Assembly (NCBI GenBank): GCA_027489965.1
Contig: JAIXZA010000080.1
Span: forward strand, 96,084-160,083
DNA: 64,000 nt
Source of the DNA: Verrucomicrobiaceae bacterium
GTDB lineage: Bacteria > Verrucomicrobiota > Verrucomicrobiia > Verrucomicrobiales > Verrucomicrobiaceae
Direction of reading: 5' to 3'
Under the pieces are notes generated by a model. It was not told where the DNA came from. It worked only from the letters and a program-made list of their open reading frames with translations, and ran no database searches. Position 1 is the stretch's first letter; each line of letters begins with the position of its first letter. The translations under genes and the position numbers were made by a program. This document shows, piece by piece, positions 1 to 8,180 of this stretch.

Positions 1-415
1 CTAACACAGAGCGCAGCGGATCAAGCAGACGCAAACTCCCCAACAGCACGGCAGATGGAGAATAGGCCGCAAAGAACTTCGGCAGAACATCCCCGATCAT
101 GACCGTCGAGATGAGCAGCAGAGAGGAACTCATCCATGGATTCCAACCAATGAGCATCAGAGGTCCCGAGACCAAATGAAGTCCCAGCGCAGCAAGCGCG
201 AGATTCAGTGTGGCAGAGAGAAGAAGAGTCCGGTGCAACTGAGCGAAGGGGTTCGAAGTGATGCTTCGCAGCTTTCGTGCCACACTGCCCTCTCCTTCAC
301 GCTCCAGACGCTCCTCCAGATCCCGCGCCGAATGAATCGCCGTCTCCGTGGCGGAGATGATCGCCAGCAGCAAAAGCAGCAGGATGAATAAAAGGCCAGA
401 AACAAAGAGGGGCAC
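1..415 (-). CDS. CNNM/DUF21-domain membrane protein, HlyC/CorC family (partial, N-terminal part)
   Basis: Reading the minus strand from a GTG at 415 gives 138 uninterrupted codons that run off the window edge; an in-frame TGA lies eight codons upstream, so GTG at 415 is the only likely start (no ATG is available). The product opens with a strongly hydrophobic helix (FVSGLLFILLLLLLAIISA) followed directly by TETA, then a charged stretch and the motif GDVLPKFFA. ATETA and the conserved GD/GE-x-x-PK element are typical of the CNNM (DUF21) transmembrane domain of HlyC/CorC proteins, which are linked to magnesium and cobalt efflux or resistance. The CBS and CorC_HlyC domains expected downstream lie outside the window. 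The family call is made from motifs only. Confidence 0.75.
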   Translation of the reverse strand, partial: MPLFVSGLLFILLLLLLAIISATETAIHSARDLEERLEREGEGSVARKLRSITSNPFAQLHRTLLLSATLNLALAALGLHLVSGPLMLIGWNPWMSSSLLLISTVMIGDVLPKFFAAYSPSAVLLGSLRLLDPLRSVL

Positions 416-509
416 GCACCCTAGTCTTCCGAAGGGTCACGCCAGGGTCAAGACCGGAATCGTGAACACTTATGGCAGCCTTTGACTAACTGCCAATATG
501 AGCTTGACC

Positions 510-525
510 GTTAAATTCTTTTAAC
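510..525. promoter_or_regulatory. short palindrome upstream of the tandem repeat
   Basis: GTTAAA-ttct-TTTAAC is a perfect 6-bp inverted repeat ending 2 bp before an ATG at 528 that opens a frame through the 21-bp repeats. It could be an operator or chance symmetry in AT-rich DNA. Confidence 0.2.
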
Positions 526-527
526 TC

Positions 528-785
528 ATGCCGACACAGCAAGTAGCCAAGGTGAACCCATTTTGCCCTGCGGTGAAAGCATTTCACCGTACGGCAGAAC
601 TATCTCGCCGTGCGGCAGAACTATCTCGCCGTGTGGAAGAACTATCTCGCCGTGTGGAAGAACTATCTCGCCGTGTGGAAGAACTATCCCGCCGTGTGGA
701 AGAACTATCCCGCCGTGTGGAAGAAGTATCTCGCCGTGCGGAAGAAGTATCTCGCTTTGGGGGCAAGGCGTCTGATCATGGGTAA
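528..785 (+). CDS. possible small heptad-repeat protein (doubtful)
   Basis: An 85-residue frame starting at ATG 528 carries seven to eight RRVEELS-type heptads. With V/A and L at alternating three/four spacing this would form a charged coiled coil. The start lacks a visible Shine-Dalgarno sequence (ttcttttaactc precedes it) and the repeat is open in several frames, so coding is not demonstrated. It is listed because, of the open frames, this one gives the most protein-like composition. No family is recognised. Confidence 0.2.
   Translation: MPTQQVAKVNPFCPAVKAFHRTAELSRRAAELSRRVEELSRRVEELSRRVEELSRRVEELSRRVEEVSRRAEEVSRFGGKASDHG
587..754. repeat. 21-bp tandem repeat, eight copies plus a degenerate ninth
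   Basis: Eight head-to-tail copies of a 21-bp unit (consensus CCGTGTGGAAGAACTATCTC plus G) fill 587-754; 566-586 looks like a decayed ninth copy (13 of 21 matches). The outer copies differ most (CGGCAGAAC at the left, GAAGAAGTA at the right), while the inner ones are nearly identical, as expected of an array that grows and shrinks internally. As 21 is a multiple of three, reading frames stay open: + frame from 528 reads the heptad RRVEELS, the other two + frames read ISPCGRT and NYLAVWK, and the minus strand reads RRDSSST. The array occupies most of the 450-bp gap between the CNNM gene and tRNA-Leu; no other gene is visible there. Confidence 0.9.
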
Positions 786-867
786 GAGTCTTCCTAGCGT
801 GGCTCTGTAATTGCCGTCGTCAGGACTTAGATTTTTTGAAATCAGACTCTTTTGAACTTCAAAAGAG

Positions 868-952
868 TGGTGCTCGGGAGGGGACTCGAACCCCTAAGCC
901 TTTCGGCACAAGATCCTTAATCTTGCGCGTATACCAATTCCGCCACCCGAGC
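868..952 (-). tRNA. tRNA-Leu (anticodon read as AAG)
   Basis: The minus strand from 952 folds as a class II tRNA: acceptor GCTCGGG pairs with CCCGAGC, the D-arm contains AATTGGTA, the long variable arm has the GCC-gaaa-GGC hairpin, the T-arm has GGTTCGAGTCC, and CCA is encoded (868-870). The anticodon stem CAAGA/TCTTG encloses a seven-base loop TTAAGGA, which places AAG at positions 34-36 with G37, the context expected for CUN-reading leucine tRNAs. A TAA reading would need a non-canonical loop and would normally be followed by A37. Isotype is secure; the anticodon follows from loop counting. Confidence 0.9.
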
Positions 953-978
953 AGGGTCCCGCTGAATGCGGGGCGCGA

Positions 979-1005
979 AGTATAGCTTTGTCAGAGAAGA
1001 TGCAA
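979..1005 (-). promoter_or_regulatory. candidate promoter of tRNA-Leu
   Basis: On the minus strand TTGCAT (1005-1000) and TATACT (984-979) are 15 bp apart, about 27 bp before the tRNA 5' end. The -10 match is good; the spacing is short, or 16 bp if GTTGCA is used. Confidence 0.3.
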
Positions 1006-1116
1006 CCAAGAGTTTGAAGTTTTTGCAAAGAATTTTGAGCTACCCCAGCAAATGGCACTCAAAAGACAGGCGGTAGCCCCAAGTGCACCGATTCATTGAC
1101 CAATGGCTGCCATTCC

Positions 1117-2439
1117 TCATCCGATCAAGGCTGTGATCGGTCGGCCACGCCGGGAACCACTGCCCCCGTGAATATTGAAATTCCCCGCAGCCCCCACTGG
1201 TACAAGGTCGTCCTGGGCAATGCCGAGCAGTGCTCCGATTGTGGAGTGAAAGTCTAGCACACTGACAGGATTCTCATCGACACGAGTGGCAGTTGCATCC
1301 GTCTTCCCCCAGGCCTGGCCGCCACGCACTTTGCCACCAGCAATGAAGCTAGAAAAGGCAATGGGGTGATGATCGCGACCACCGTCATTGATCTTCGGCG
1401 TGCGGCCAAACTCAGTCGTCAGCACCACCAGAGTGCGCTTGAGCAGTCCAGACTCTTCGAGATCCGTCAAAAGTGCACTCACGGTATTGTCCAGCCTCGC
1501 GGCCAGACCTTCGACTGAGGTGAAATTATCGCTATGGGTATCCCACCCACCGAGTTCGACCTCGACAAACTTTGTTCCGCGCTCAATCAGACGCCTAGCC
1601 AAAAGCACACCTCTACCAAAGTCGTCATTGCCGTAGGCCTCCAGCACCTGATTGTTCTCTAGACTGAGGTTAAAAGCATCGAGATCTTTGCTTGTCATCA
1701 ACTTTAGAGCATCGGCATAGACATCCACATGAGCCTTGACCTCATCGGTGGGATAACGATTCATAAAAGCTTGATTCAGGCGGTCAGCGAGATCCGTGCG
1801 GCGATTGAGCGCAGTCATTGAATCACCCTTTTGAAGCTTCGTATGCTCAAGACCTTTATTGGGATCCAGCACGGGCACAGGAGCATAGCGCGCATCTAGA
1901 AAACCACTTCCGGGATGCCCAGCGAGTCCGCCAAGGCGGATGTAAGGCGGCAAAGTCGAGTGCCCCTCGACCACCTGCCGCGCCACCCAAGAGCCTAAGG
2001 CTGGATACCGAAGCGAGGCTGATGTTTCAAACCCCGTCATGACCTTATAAGCGCCTTCTTCATGGGCACCCTGCGTGTGAGTCAAGCTTCGAATCACCGC
2101 CATCTTGTTGGCATGATCGCCTAACTTTGGCAGGAAGTGAGAGAACTGAAGCCCATCAGCCTTGGTCTTGATCGTGCGGACCGGGCCACGATAATCGGCT
2201 GGAGCATCGGGCTTGGTATCAAAGGTGTCCATGTGACTCATGCCACCTCTCATGTAGAGGTAAATCACATGATTTGCCGGAAGCTCGATGTTGCTGGTGG
2301 TGATCTCCGTCTCTTTACCAAACAACGGAGCCAGAGTGCTGGCAGACGGCAAGAGACTGACGCCAAGACAAGTGCGCGCGAGGCGCTCAACGAAGCTACG
2401 GCGACTGATTTCATCAAGTTTGAGAAGTTCATTTTTCAT
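1117..2439 (-). CDS. DUF1501 family protein with Tat signal
   Basis: This 440-residue protein begins at ATG 2439; the frame continues 46 codons further upstream, but that would overlap the preceding gene by over 100 bp and push the signal inward. A twin-arginine motif (RRSF, residues 13-16) followed by a hydrophobic stretch marks export by Tat. The DUF1501 hallmarks are visible: GGMSHMDTFD (about 65-74), GGWDTHSDN near 300 and TEFGRTP with DHHP shortly after. DUF1501 proteins are distant relatives of alkaline phosphatase/sulfatase folds and in Planctomycetes and Verrucomicrobia are almost always paired with DUF1549/DUF1553 cytochromes, as here (22-bp gap). Their biochemical role is unknown. 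It is the last gene of the sigma-factor operon. Confidence 0.9.
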   Translation of the reverse strand: MKNELLKLDEISRRSFVERLARTCLGVSLLPSASTLAPLFGKETEITTSNIELPANHVIYLYMRGGMSHMDTFDTKPDAPADYRGPVRTIKTKADGLQFSHFLPKLGDHANKMAVIRSLTHTQGAHEEGAYKVMTGFETSASLRYPALGSWVARQVVEGHSTLPPYIRLGGLAGHPGSGFLDARYAPVPVLDPNKGLEHTKLQKGDSMTALNRRTDLADRLNQAFMNRYPTDEVKAHVDVYADALKLMTSKDLDAFNLSLENNQVLEAYGNDDFGRGVLLARRLIERGTKFVEVELGGWDTHSDNFTSVEGLAARLDNTVSALLTDLEESGLLKRTLVVLTTEFGRTPKINDGGRDHHPIAFSSFIAGGKVRGGQAWGKTDATATRVDENPVSVLDFHSTIGALLGIAQDDLVPVGAAGNFNIHGGSGSRRGRPITALIG

Positions 2440-2461
2440 AATCGTCGGAACAAGAATTAAG

Positions 2462-5374
2462 TTAGTGTTGAAAGGCAAATTCAGCCGTGGAAAGCAGCGT
2501 TCGGGCGAGTGTCTTTGGGTTCCGTGCTTCACCGAGAATCTCGATGCAGGCGTCCAGCTCAGCTTTGTCTGGCTCACGTATCAGAATGGCTCGGAAGGCA
2601 GCACGAGCGACCTCACGAGCATTACCAGAACTGCGAAGGCTCACATTCAGTGGACTGCCTGAGCGAGCCACATGATCGAAGAAATCACTGTTCAGCATGA
2701 GCAGCGCCTGCGGCACCGTAGTGGCGGTCCAGTTGTCGTCGATAAAGTCACGATTCCCCTGGCCAAAAAGCCGCAAAAAATGTCCTGCGGGGGTGGGCTG
2801 CGGCAGCTCAGAGGCACGCTCAAAACCGCCACCTGCAAACTCAGCCGCCATCTCACCGCGCAGACGTGCACGGCGCTGCTCAGCGTCCATGACGCGTTGC
2901 TCATCACTGGCCATCTGGCGGGCCACCGTGGTGACTTCGCTGGCTTTTTTCGCATTCACCGCCTTCTCTAGCTCCTTCACACCAGGCGGATCAAAGTCGA
3001 GCTTATCATCTAATCCCGTCACGGACAGCGACATCATCGAGTCCCACACCTGCTCAGCATTAAGCCTCCGCAGCACCGGGCCAGCAAAGCCATATTGACT
3101 GAGTTCACTAGCTTCATTTGGCAGAATGCTAGACTCATTCCGATACGCCTGAGTCAGGCAGAAAATGCGTAGAATCTGACGCAGATCATAACGTGAATCC
3201 CGCACCACATTGGCAAGGTAATTTGCCAGATCAGGATTCGTACAATCAGCGATCTCACGCACCTGTTCAGGCGACCCAGCAAAAGGCAATCCAAAGAGCT
3301 TTTCCCAGAGTCTATTGGCTAGAGCAAGAGAAAAGCGCACGTTCTGTGGTGCCGTGATCCAAGACGCAAGAGTATCGGCCGGACGTGCTCCTGCCTGCGG
3401 AGCTTCTCCATAAAGAACGGAAGCAGGCAAAAGGTCGCCAGGCTTCGCATCAGCATATTGGTAATCTTGAGGCAACTGCGCAGACTGCCCTTCACCATTC
3501 ACCAGTCCCGAACCGCCAGCAGCACGCTGAAGCGCTTCCAGGGCGCGCCCGATTTGAGCATACTTAGCCTGCCGCTCAGGATCCATACGATTCATCGCTA
3601 ACTTATCATAGCGCTCTTTGGCCTTTTGGATCTCTTCAGACTCGACCTGCCCCACTTGACTATTCCCGCTACCCATCTTGATCCCAGAAGTCCAGGCCAT
3701 GAACTGGTGATAATCCTTCCTCGTCCACTTATCATAAGGGTGATCATGACACTGGGCGCAGGAGATTTGCAGACCTAGGAACAAGCTGGCTGTCGTCTCG
3801 ATATTTGCTGCACGATTTGCCCCATCACGCAGGTAATAACCAGCAGCAGGCGCACGCCAGCCGAATCCCTCGGGGCTGAGTAGCTCACGCACCCACTGGT
3901 CATACGGTTTATTATCCCTGATGCTCTGCTTGATCCAGGCAAGATAAAAGGAGCCCTGTACATCCCCCTCCAGCCGATCCCGGGCGCGCAGCAGGCTCGC
4001 CCAGAAGTTGAACATGTGACTAACGTGCCCATTCGAGGCTAACAATCGATCAATCAAATGCAGATAACGCTCAGGAGATCGATCTGCTAGAAAGGTCTGC
4101 ACCTCCAGCACTGTTGGGATACGCCCAACCAGATCGAGATGAACCCGCCGCACAAACGTCAGATCCGTAGCTGCTGCACGGGGCTTTTTGCCGCGCTTTT
4201 CAAGATCGTTGAGAATCAACTCATCAATTCGACGAGCCGTCGCAACTGGATCTGCCGCGTTGACGGCTTCCTCAGAGGTCGAAATCGTTACTTCACGGGC
4301 ACGCTCAGAGGTCCAGTCACCGAAGTCCGCTCCCTCTTCAATCCAGCGATGGATCAAGCCTGACTCTTGAGACGTAAGCGGCGCCCCCTTACCCTCAGGC
4401 GGCATCGCGTCCTCATGATCACGAGGCAGAGTCAGACTCCGCGTGAGAGAACTCTTGTCGGGCTTATGCGGAAAGACCAGATTATCCGTCCGACTTTTTT
4501 CACGAATGGCCGCCAGATCATCGAGGCGAATATCCCCTTTAGGCTTTTTTTGTTCAGCGCTGTGACATTCAAAACAAGACCTTTTCAAAAGAGGCAACAC
4601 CTGAGTCACGAAATCCACAGGTCCATGCTTCGGCAGCATGAGATCTCCGGGCATACCGGGACTGGGTTTCGCCGCCAATCGTTCCGTCATGATCCGGCTT
4701 TCGACCATAACAGGCTGCAAAGGCTCCACCTTAGAGGGAGCACTAGGCAGTGGCGTCGGGATTGACATTTGCAGAGGCGATTCAGAAGGCCTTGATGCCT
4801 CAGCCATGACTTTCGGTGGATCGACTTGAACAGGCAAGGGCGTTGGTGCTGGCACAGGCTCTGAAGCTAGCGGCAGCCCACTGCTCGCCAGTCCCTTCTC
4901 AGGCAAAGATTGCTGGACTGGCCAAGAAGCCTCTAAAACAGGCAAAAAAAGAGCTTTCCTTGCTGCAACGATCTCAGTCATGCCCGCCTGCTGGATCAAG
5001 TCATGCCAAGCAAGATTCCCAACTACACCACCTAACACCAATGCGGCCGCAGCCTGCCAGAGTCGTGGCGCTGCTTTCCACAAGCGCGCAGCAGGGCTGC
5101 CAAGCCGCCGCCGTGCTCCACGACGGAAGCCAATTGTCGCCTGCTCGATCTCGTTTCGAAGAGACTCAGAGCTACGCACATCGAGACTGGCCATGATGGC
5201 ATCCTCAATCCGCTGCCCTTTCGCCACTGGCTCTAGAGCCACTCTCAGGAGCGCATCCATTTCGATCTGTCGCCGCAGTTCAACCATGGCCAGCTCATCC
5301 TTTTGCATAGCTTGCCAGCTTTCTGGAGACAGCTGATCACTTAAAATAACGTCAATGAGGTCTTCCGGCTTCAT
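2462..5374 (-). CDS. anti-sigma-like N-terminus fused to PSCyt1-DUF1549-DUF1553 cytochrome protein
   Basis: A 970-residue protein in three parts. Residues 1-100 are soluble, helical and charged, with no signal peptide, like the cytoplasmic domains of anti-sigma factors coded beside ECF sigma genes. One membrane helix follows (about 104-121), then a Pro-rich linker to about 245. The external part has the PSCyt1 haem motif C267-F-E-C270-H271, DUF1549 (about 380-560) containing a second C539-A-Q-C542-H543, and DUF1553 (about 670-940). The start codon overlaps the stop of the sigma factor gene (ATGA, 5371-5374), so translation is coupled. Inference: the N-terminus restrains the sigma factor and the outer haem domain senses or works in the periplasm. 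PSCyt1/DUF1549/DUF1553 assignment is firm; the anti-sigma role rests on position and topology. Confidence 0.85.
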   Translation of the reverse strand: MKPEDLIDVILSDQLSPESWQAMQKDELAMVELRRQIEMDALLRVALEPVAKGQRIEDAIMASLDVRSSESLRNEIEQATIGFRRGARRRLGSPAARLWKAAPRLWQAAAALVLGGVVGNLAWHDLIQQAGMTEIVAARKALFLPVLEASWPVQQSLPEKGLASSGLPLASEPVPAPTPLPVQVDPPKVMAEASRPSESPLQMSIPTPLPSAPSKVEPLQPVMVESRIMTERLAAKPSPGMPGDLMLPKHGPVDFVTQVLPLLKRSCFECHSAEQKKPKGDIRLDDLAAIREKSRTDNLVFPHKPDKSSLTRSLTLPRDHEDAMPPEGKGAPLTSQESGLIHRWIEEGADFGDWTSERAREVTISTSEEAVNAADPVATARRIDELILNDLEKRGKKPRAAATDLTFVRRVHLDLVGRIPTVLEVQTFLADRSPERYLHLIDRLLASNGHVSHMFNFWASLLRARDRLEGDVQGSFYLAWIKQSIRDNKPYDQWVRELLSPEGFGWRAPAAGYYLRDGANRAANIETTASLFLGLQISCAQCHDHPYDKWTRKDYHQFMAWTSGIKMGSGNSQVGQVESEEIQKAKERYDKLAMNRMDPERQAKYAQIGRALEALQRAAGGSGLVNGEGQSAQLPQDYQYADAKPGDLLPASVLYGEAPQAGARPADTLASWITAPQNVRFSLALANRLWEKLFGLPFAGSPEQVREIADCTNPDLANYLANVVRDSRYDLRQILRIFCLTQAYRNESSILPNEASELSQYGFAGPVLRRLNAEQVWDSMMSLSVTGLDDKLDFDPPGVKELEKAVNAKKASEVTTVARQMASDEQRVMDAEQRRARLRGEMAAEFAGGGFERASELPQPTPAGHFLRLFGQGNRDFIDDNWTATTVPQALLMLNSDFFDHVARSGSPLNVSLRSSGNAREVARAAFRAILIREPDKAELDACIEILGEARNPKTLARTLLSTAEFAFQH

Positions 5375-5943
5375 GAGGGAATAGATTGTGTTTCGATGCA
5401 GTCGCGCAGTTGCTGCCTCACTCGCATGAGTAGAGAGCGGATGGCTAAAGCGCTGCGTCCTGTGCGGCGGCCGATCTCATCATTGCTCAGTTCATGCTCA
5501 TAACGCAGATCCAGGATCTCCCGCTGGGAGTGGCGTAGTTTTTTCAGACAATGACTTAATTGATCCGCACGCGGGTTTTCCGCAGGTGACTCGACATTTT
5601 GCAGTGCTAGCTCCAGCCGCAAATGATCAAGGTAGCGCTCCTGCTTCAGTTCATCACGCGCATGAGCCTTCAGGCGGTCCCTTAGCAGATTGAGCGCAAT
5701 GCTACGCAACCAGGGCTGAAGTGATCCGCTTTTAAAATCCTCCAGATGCTGATAAGCAAAAACAAAAGCATCATGCGCGACTTCATCAATCAAATGCGAC
5801 ACCGGAGCACGTAGCGCCAGATAGGTCCTTAAGGGTTGCAAATGGTTAGAGAGGAGCTTCCGAAACGAAGCTTCATCCCCATCAAGCACCTGCCGGACAA
5901 GAATCTCGTCGTTACTAATTTCAGTTGGCAGCAAATCGGTCAT
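5371..5943 (-). CDS. ECF RNA polymerase sigma factor
   Basis: A 190-residue sigma-70 family protein. Region 2 spans about 15-95 (DGDEASFRKLL, then DEVAHDAFVFAYQHLEDF, matching the core-binding D-x-x-Q/H-x-x-F helices) and region 4 about 135-185 (LRHSQREILDLRYEHELSND then a helix-turn-helix with TGRSALAIRSLLMRVRQQL). There is no region 3, which defines the ECF class. The many Planctomycete/Verrucomicrobial ECF factors of this type are coded with a membrane anti-sigma partner; here the partner is the cytochrome fusion that overlaps the stop codon. It probably drives its own three-gene operon, but no promoter motif could be fixed upstream. Confidence 0.93.
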   Translation of the reverse strand: MTDLLPTEISNDEILVRQVLDGDEASFRKLLSNHLQPLRTYLALRAPVSHLIDEVAHDAFVFAYQHLEDFKSGSLQPWLRSIALNLLRDRLKAHARDELKQERYLDHLRLELALQNVESPAENPRADQLSHCLKKLRHSQREILDLRYEHELSNDEIGRRTGRSALAIRSLLMRVRQQLRDCIETQSIPS

Positions 5944-6093
5944 TCATATGAGTTATGGACGACCAGCCACCAAGTGTTGCGGGAAAAATACAAACTTTTT
6001 TAAATCCCGTTTTAATCAACCTGCTTTCCACCACTCGAAATGAAAGTTCAATAAGTCGCGCCAAGCCTGAGATTTCACCAATCATTTTCGGCT

Positions 6094-6136
6094 CAAAACA
6101 AAAAAGGCCGACAACAGAGAGTCATCGGCCTTTTCA
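6094..6136 (-). terminator. rho-independent terminator after sucC
   Basis: AAAAGGCCGA (6102-6111) and TCGGCCTTTT (6125-6134) form a perfect 10-bp stem with a 13-nt loop. On the minus strand it is followed by a T-rich tract and lies 18 bp after the sucC stop. Confidence 0.85.
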
Positions 6137-6154
6137 AATGAGCGGAGAGATCGG

Positions 6155-7342
6155 TTAGGCTTTACCGACTGCTGCGACGATCTTCTGCGCGGCATCAGTC
6201 AGACCTTCAGCATTGGTGATGGCAAGACCGCTAGCGGCCAAGGTGGCCTTACCGGCATCGACGTTGTTGCCTTCAAGGCGAACGACGAGAGGGATGTTCA
6301 GAGAAACTTCTTGGGCTGCGGCGATGATACCGTTGGCAATGATGTCGCAGTCCATGATGCCACCGAAGATGTTCACCAGGATGCCTTTCACGTTCGGATC
6401 ACCGAGGATGATTTTAAAGGCGGCTGTAACCTGCTCTTTGGTGGCACCACCACCGACATCCAGGAAGTTAGCAGGCTCACCACCGTGGAGCTTGATGATG
6501 TCCATGGTGCTCATGGCTAGACCAGCACCGTTGACGAGACAGGCGATGTTTCCGTCCAATCCGATATAGTTCAGACCAAACTCGCTGGCAGCGACTTCAC
6601 GTGGATCTTCTTCCGTGGTGTCGCGCATGGCCACGATGTCTTTTTGGCGGTAAAGTGCGTTATCATCAAAGTTGAACTTTGCATCCAGCGCCACGACTTG
6701 GTTTTCAGAGGTGATTGCCAGCGGATTCACTTCCACGAGGCAGCAGTCGCTCTTCAGATAGAGATTCCAGAGAGACATGAACAACTTCACAGCCTGATTA
6801 GCCAGGGCTCCTTGGAGTCCGAGAGAGGCTGCTACTTTGCGTGCTTGATAGGCCTGCAGACCCAGTGTCGGATGGACAAATTCTTTGAAGATCTTTTCAG
6901 GGGTCTTTTCAGCCACTTCTTCGATGTTCATGCCGCCTTCTGTGCTGGCGATGAGGGCATGACTGCTGCTCACACGATCAAATAGAATAGCGAAGTAGAA
7001 CTCTTTTTTGATGTCCACTGATTTAACGACCAGCACCTTGCTCACCAGTTTGCCTTCTGGACCAGTCTGATGGGTGACCAATGTCTGCCCAAGCATCTGT
7101 GCGGCGATCTCCTTGGCCTCAGCGGAGGTATTGATGACATGCACGCCACCTTTGAAGCCATTTTTAAAGGTGCCTTTACCTCGGCCACCTGCGTGGACCT
7201 GCGCTTTCACCACCAGCCCTGCACCACCGAGTTCATCAGCGATTTTACCCGCCTCCTCAGCTGTAGTAGCGACCTTTCCGAGAGGAGTAGCGACGCCGAA
7301 TTTTTCGAAAAGTTCCTTGGCTTGGTATTCGTGGATGTTCAT
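6155..7342 (-). CDS. sucC: succinate-CoA ligase (ADP-forming) beta subunit
   Basis: A 395-residue protein of normal length for SucC. It has the ATP-grasp start [17 protein letters not shown], the nucleotide-binding stretch [16 protein letters not shown], the metal/ATP site VEVNPLAI, and the C-terminal ligase domain with [13 protein letters not shown] and [17 protein letters not shown]. SucC with SucD makes succinyl-CoA from succinate, CoA and ATP (or the reverse) in the citric acid cycle; the beta subunit binds nucleotide and succinate. sucD normally follows directly, but here a strong terminator comes next, so the alpha subunit must be coded elsewhere. No Shine-Dalgarno sequence is evident before ATG 7342. 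Confidence 0.97.
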   Translation of the reverse strand: MNIHEYQAKELFEKFGVATPLGKVATTAEEAGKIADELGGAGLVVKAQVHAGGRGKGTFKNGFKGGVHVINTSAEAKEIAAQMLGQTLVTHQTGPEGKLVSKVLVVKSVDIKKEFYFAILFDRVSSSHALIASTEGGMNIEEVAEKTPEKIFKEFVHPTLGLQAYQARKVAASLGLQGALANQAVKLFMSLWNLYLKSDCCLVEVNPLAITSENQVVALDAKFNFDDNALYRQKDIVAMRDTTEEDPREVAASEFGLNYIGLDGNIACLVNGAGLAMSTMDIIKLHGGEPANFLDVGGGATKEQVTAAFKIILGDPNVKGILVNIFGGIMDCDIIANGIIAAAQEVSLNIPLVVRLEGNNVDAGKATLAASGLAITNAEGLTDAAQKIVAAVGKA

Positions 7343-7442
7343 GGGGGAGTGAAAAGAAGCGATTGGATAGTAGGAGAGCGGGACATGCCGTCAAGAACGC
7401 AATCCACGCTAAGCTAAAAAGTGCCATCTGACGCAGTCTCCG

Positions 7443-8180
7443 CTACCGGTAGCGCGATAGGCCATCCAAGTACTCTCGCGCTAAGGCCGAATTAGGCTGC
7501 TCAAAGAACTGCTCAGCGGCGCAAGATTCCTCGACGCGCCCTTTGGCCAGAAAGACGACCCAATCGGCTACTTTTCGTGCAAAACTGATCTCATGAGTGG
7601 CTAGGACGATCTGCTGCCCGCCTTCTGCCAGTTCGCGAATCACATCCAAGACCTCGCCAGTCATCACGGGATCCAGGGCGGAGGTGGGTTCATCCAGCAA
7701 TAGCAAGTCTGGCTTGGGCGCTAGGGCTCGCGCGATGGCGGCACGCTGCTGTTGGCCGCCGGAGAGTTCAGCTGGGCGTTTATGAAAATGTTCTTCTAAT
7801 CCCAAACGCTTCAATAACTCAAGAGCCCGTTCTTTGGCCTCTGGTTCGCTGAAACCGTGAACCACGCAAAGAGGCAGAACAATGTTTTGAAGAGCGCTGA
7901 GATGAGGAAAGAGATTGTAGCCCTGAAAGACAAAACCGTTTTTCCGCAAGGTTTTTAAGGCTTCGTTAGGCTCCTGTGGCAGCGGTTGATCATTAACGAC
8001 GACCTCACCTGACTCTGGTAGCAGCAGGCCGCCGAGAACGCGCAGCAGGGTGGACTTGCCACCGCCACTCGGGCCGAGGAGCGCCACGACACGAGCGTCT
8101 TTGCCCGTCTGAAAGCTGGCACCATCTAGGGCAAGAAAATCGCCATAGCGCTTGGTCACTCGGCGGGTCTCAAGTTTCAT
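7443..8180 (-). CDS. polar amino-acid ABC transporter ATP-binding protein
   Basis: A 245-residue ABC ATPase of the GlnQ/HisP group. Visible: Walker A LGPSGGGKSTLL, Q-loop FVFQGYNLFPHL, signature LSGGQQQR, Walker B LLLLDEPTSALDP and the H-loop LATHE. ATG 8180 was chosen because GGAG lies about 8 bp upstream; a TTG two codons further up would sit against that site. The start overlaps the end of the permease gene by 11 bp, so the two are coexpressed. By similarity it energises uptake of a polar amino acid; the substrate cannot be told. Confidence 0.92.
   Translation of the reverse strand: MKLETRRVTKRYGDFLALDGASFQTGKDARVVALLGPSGGGKSTLLRVLGGLLLPESGEVVVNDQPLPQEPNEALKTLRKNGFVFQGYNLFPHLSALQNIVLPLCVVHGFSEPEAKERALELLKRLGLEEHFHKRPAELSGGQQQRAAIARALAPKPDLLLLDEPTSALDPVMTGEVLDVIRELAEGGQQIVLATHEISFARKVADWVVFLAKGRVEESCAAEQFFEQPNSALAREYLDGLSRYR

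Noticed and set aside
587..754. CRISPR-like repeats
   Set aside because: Units are contiguous 21-mers without spacers, and no cas genes are present.
1039..1077. Terminator for the DUF1501 operon
   Set aside because: GCTACC and GGTAGC can pair, but the loop is 27 bases and no T-run follows on the minus strand.
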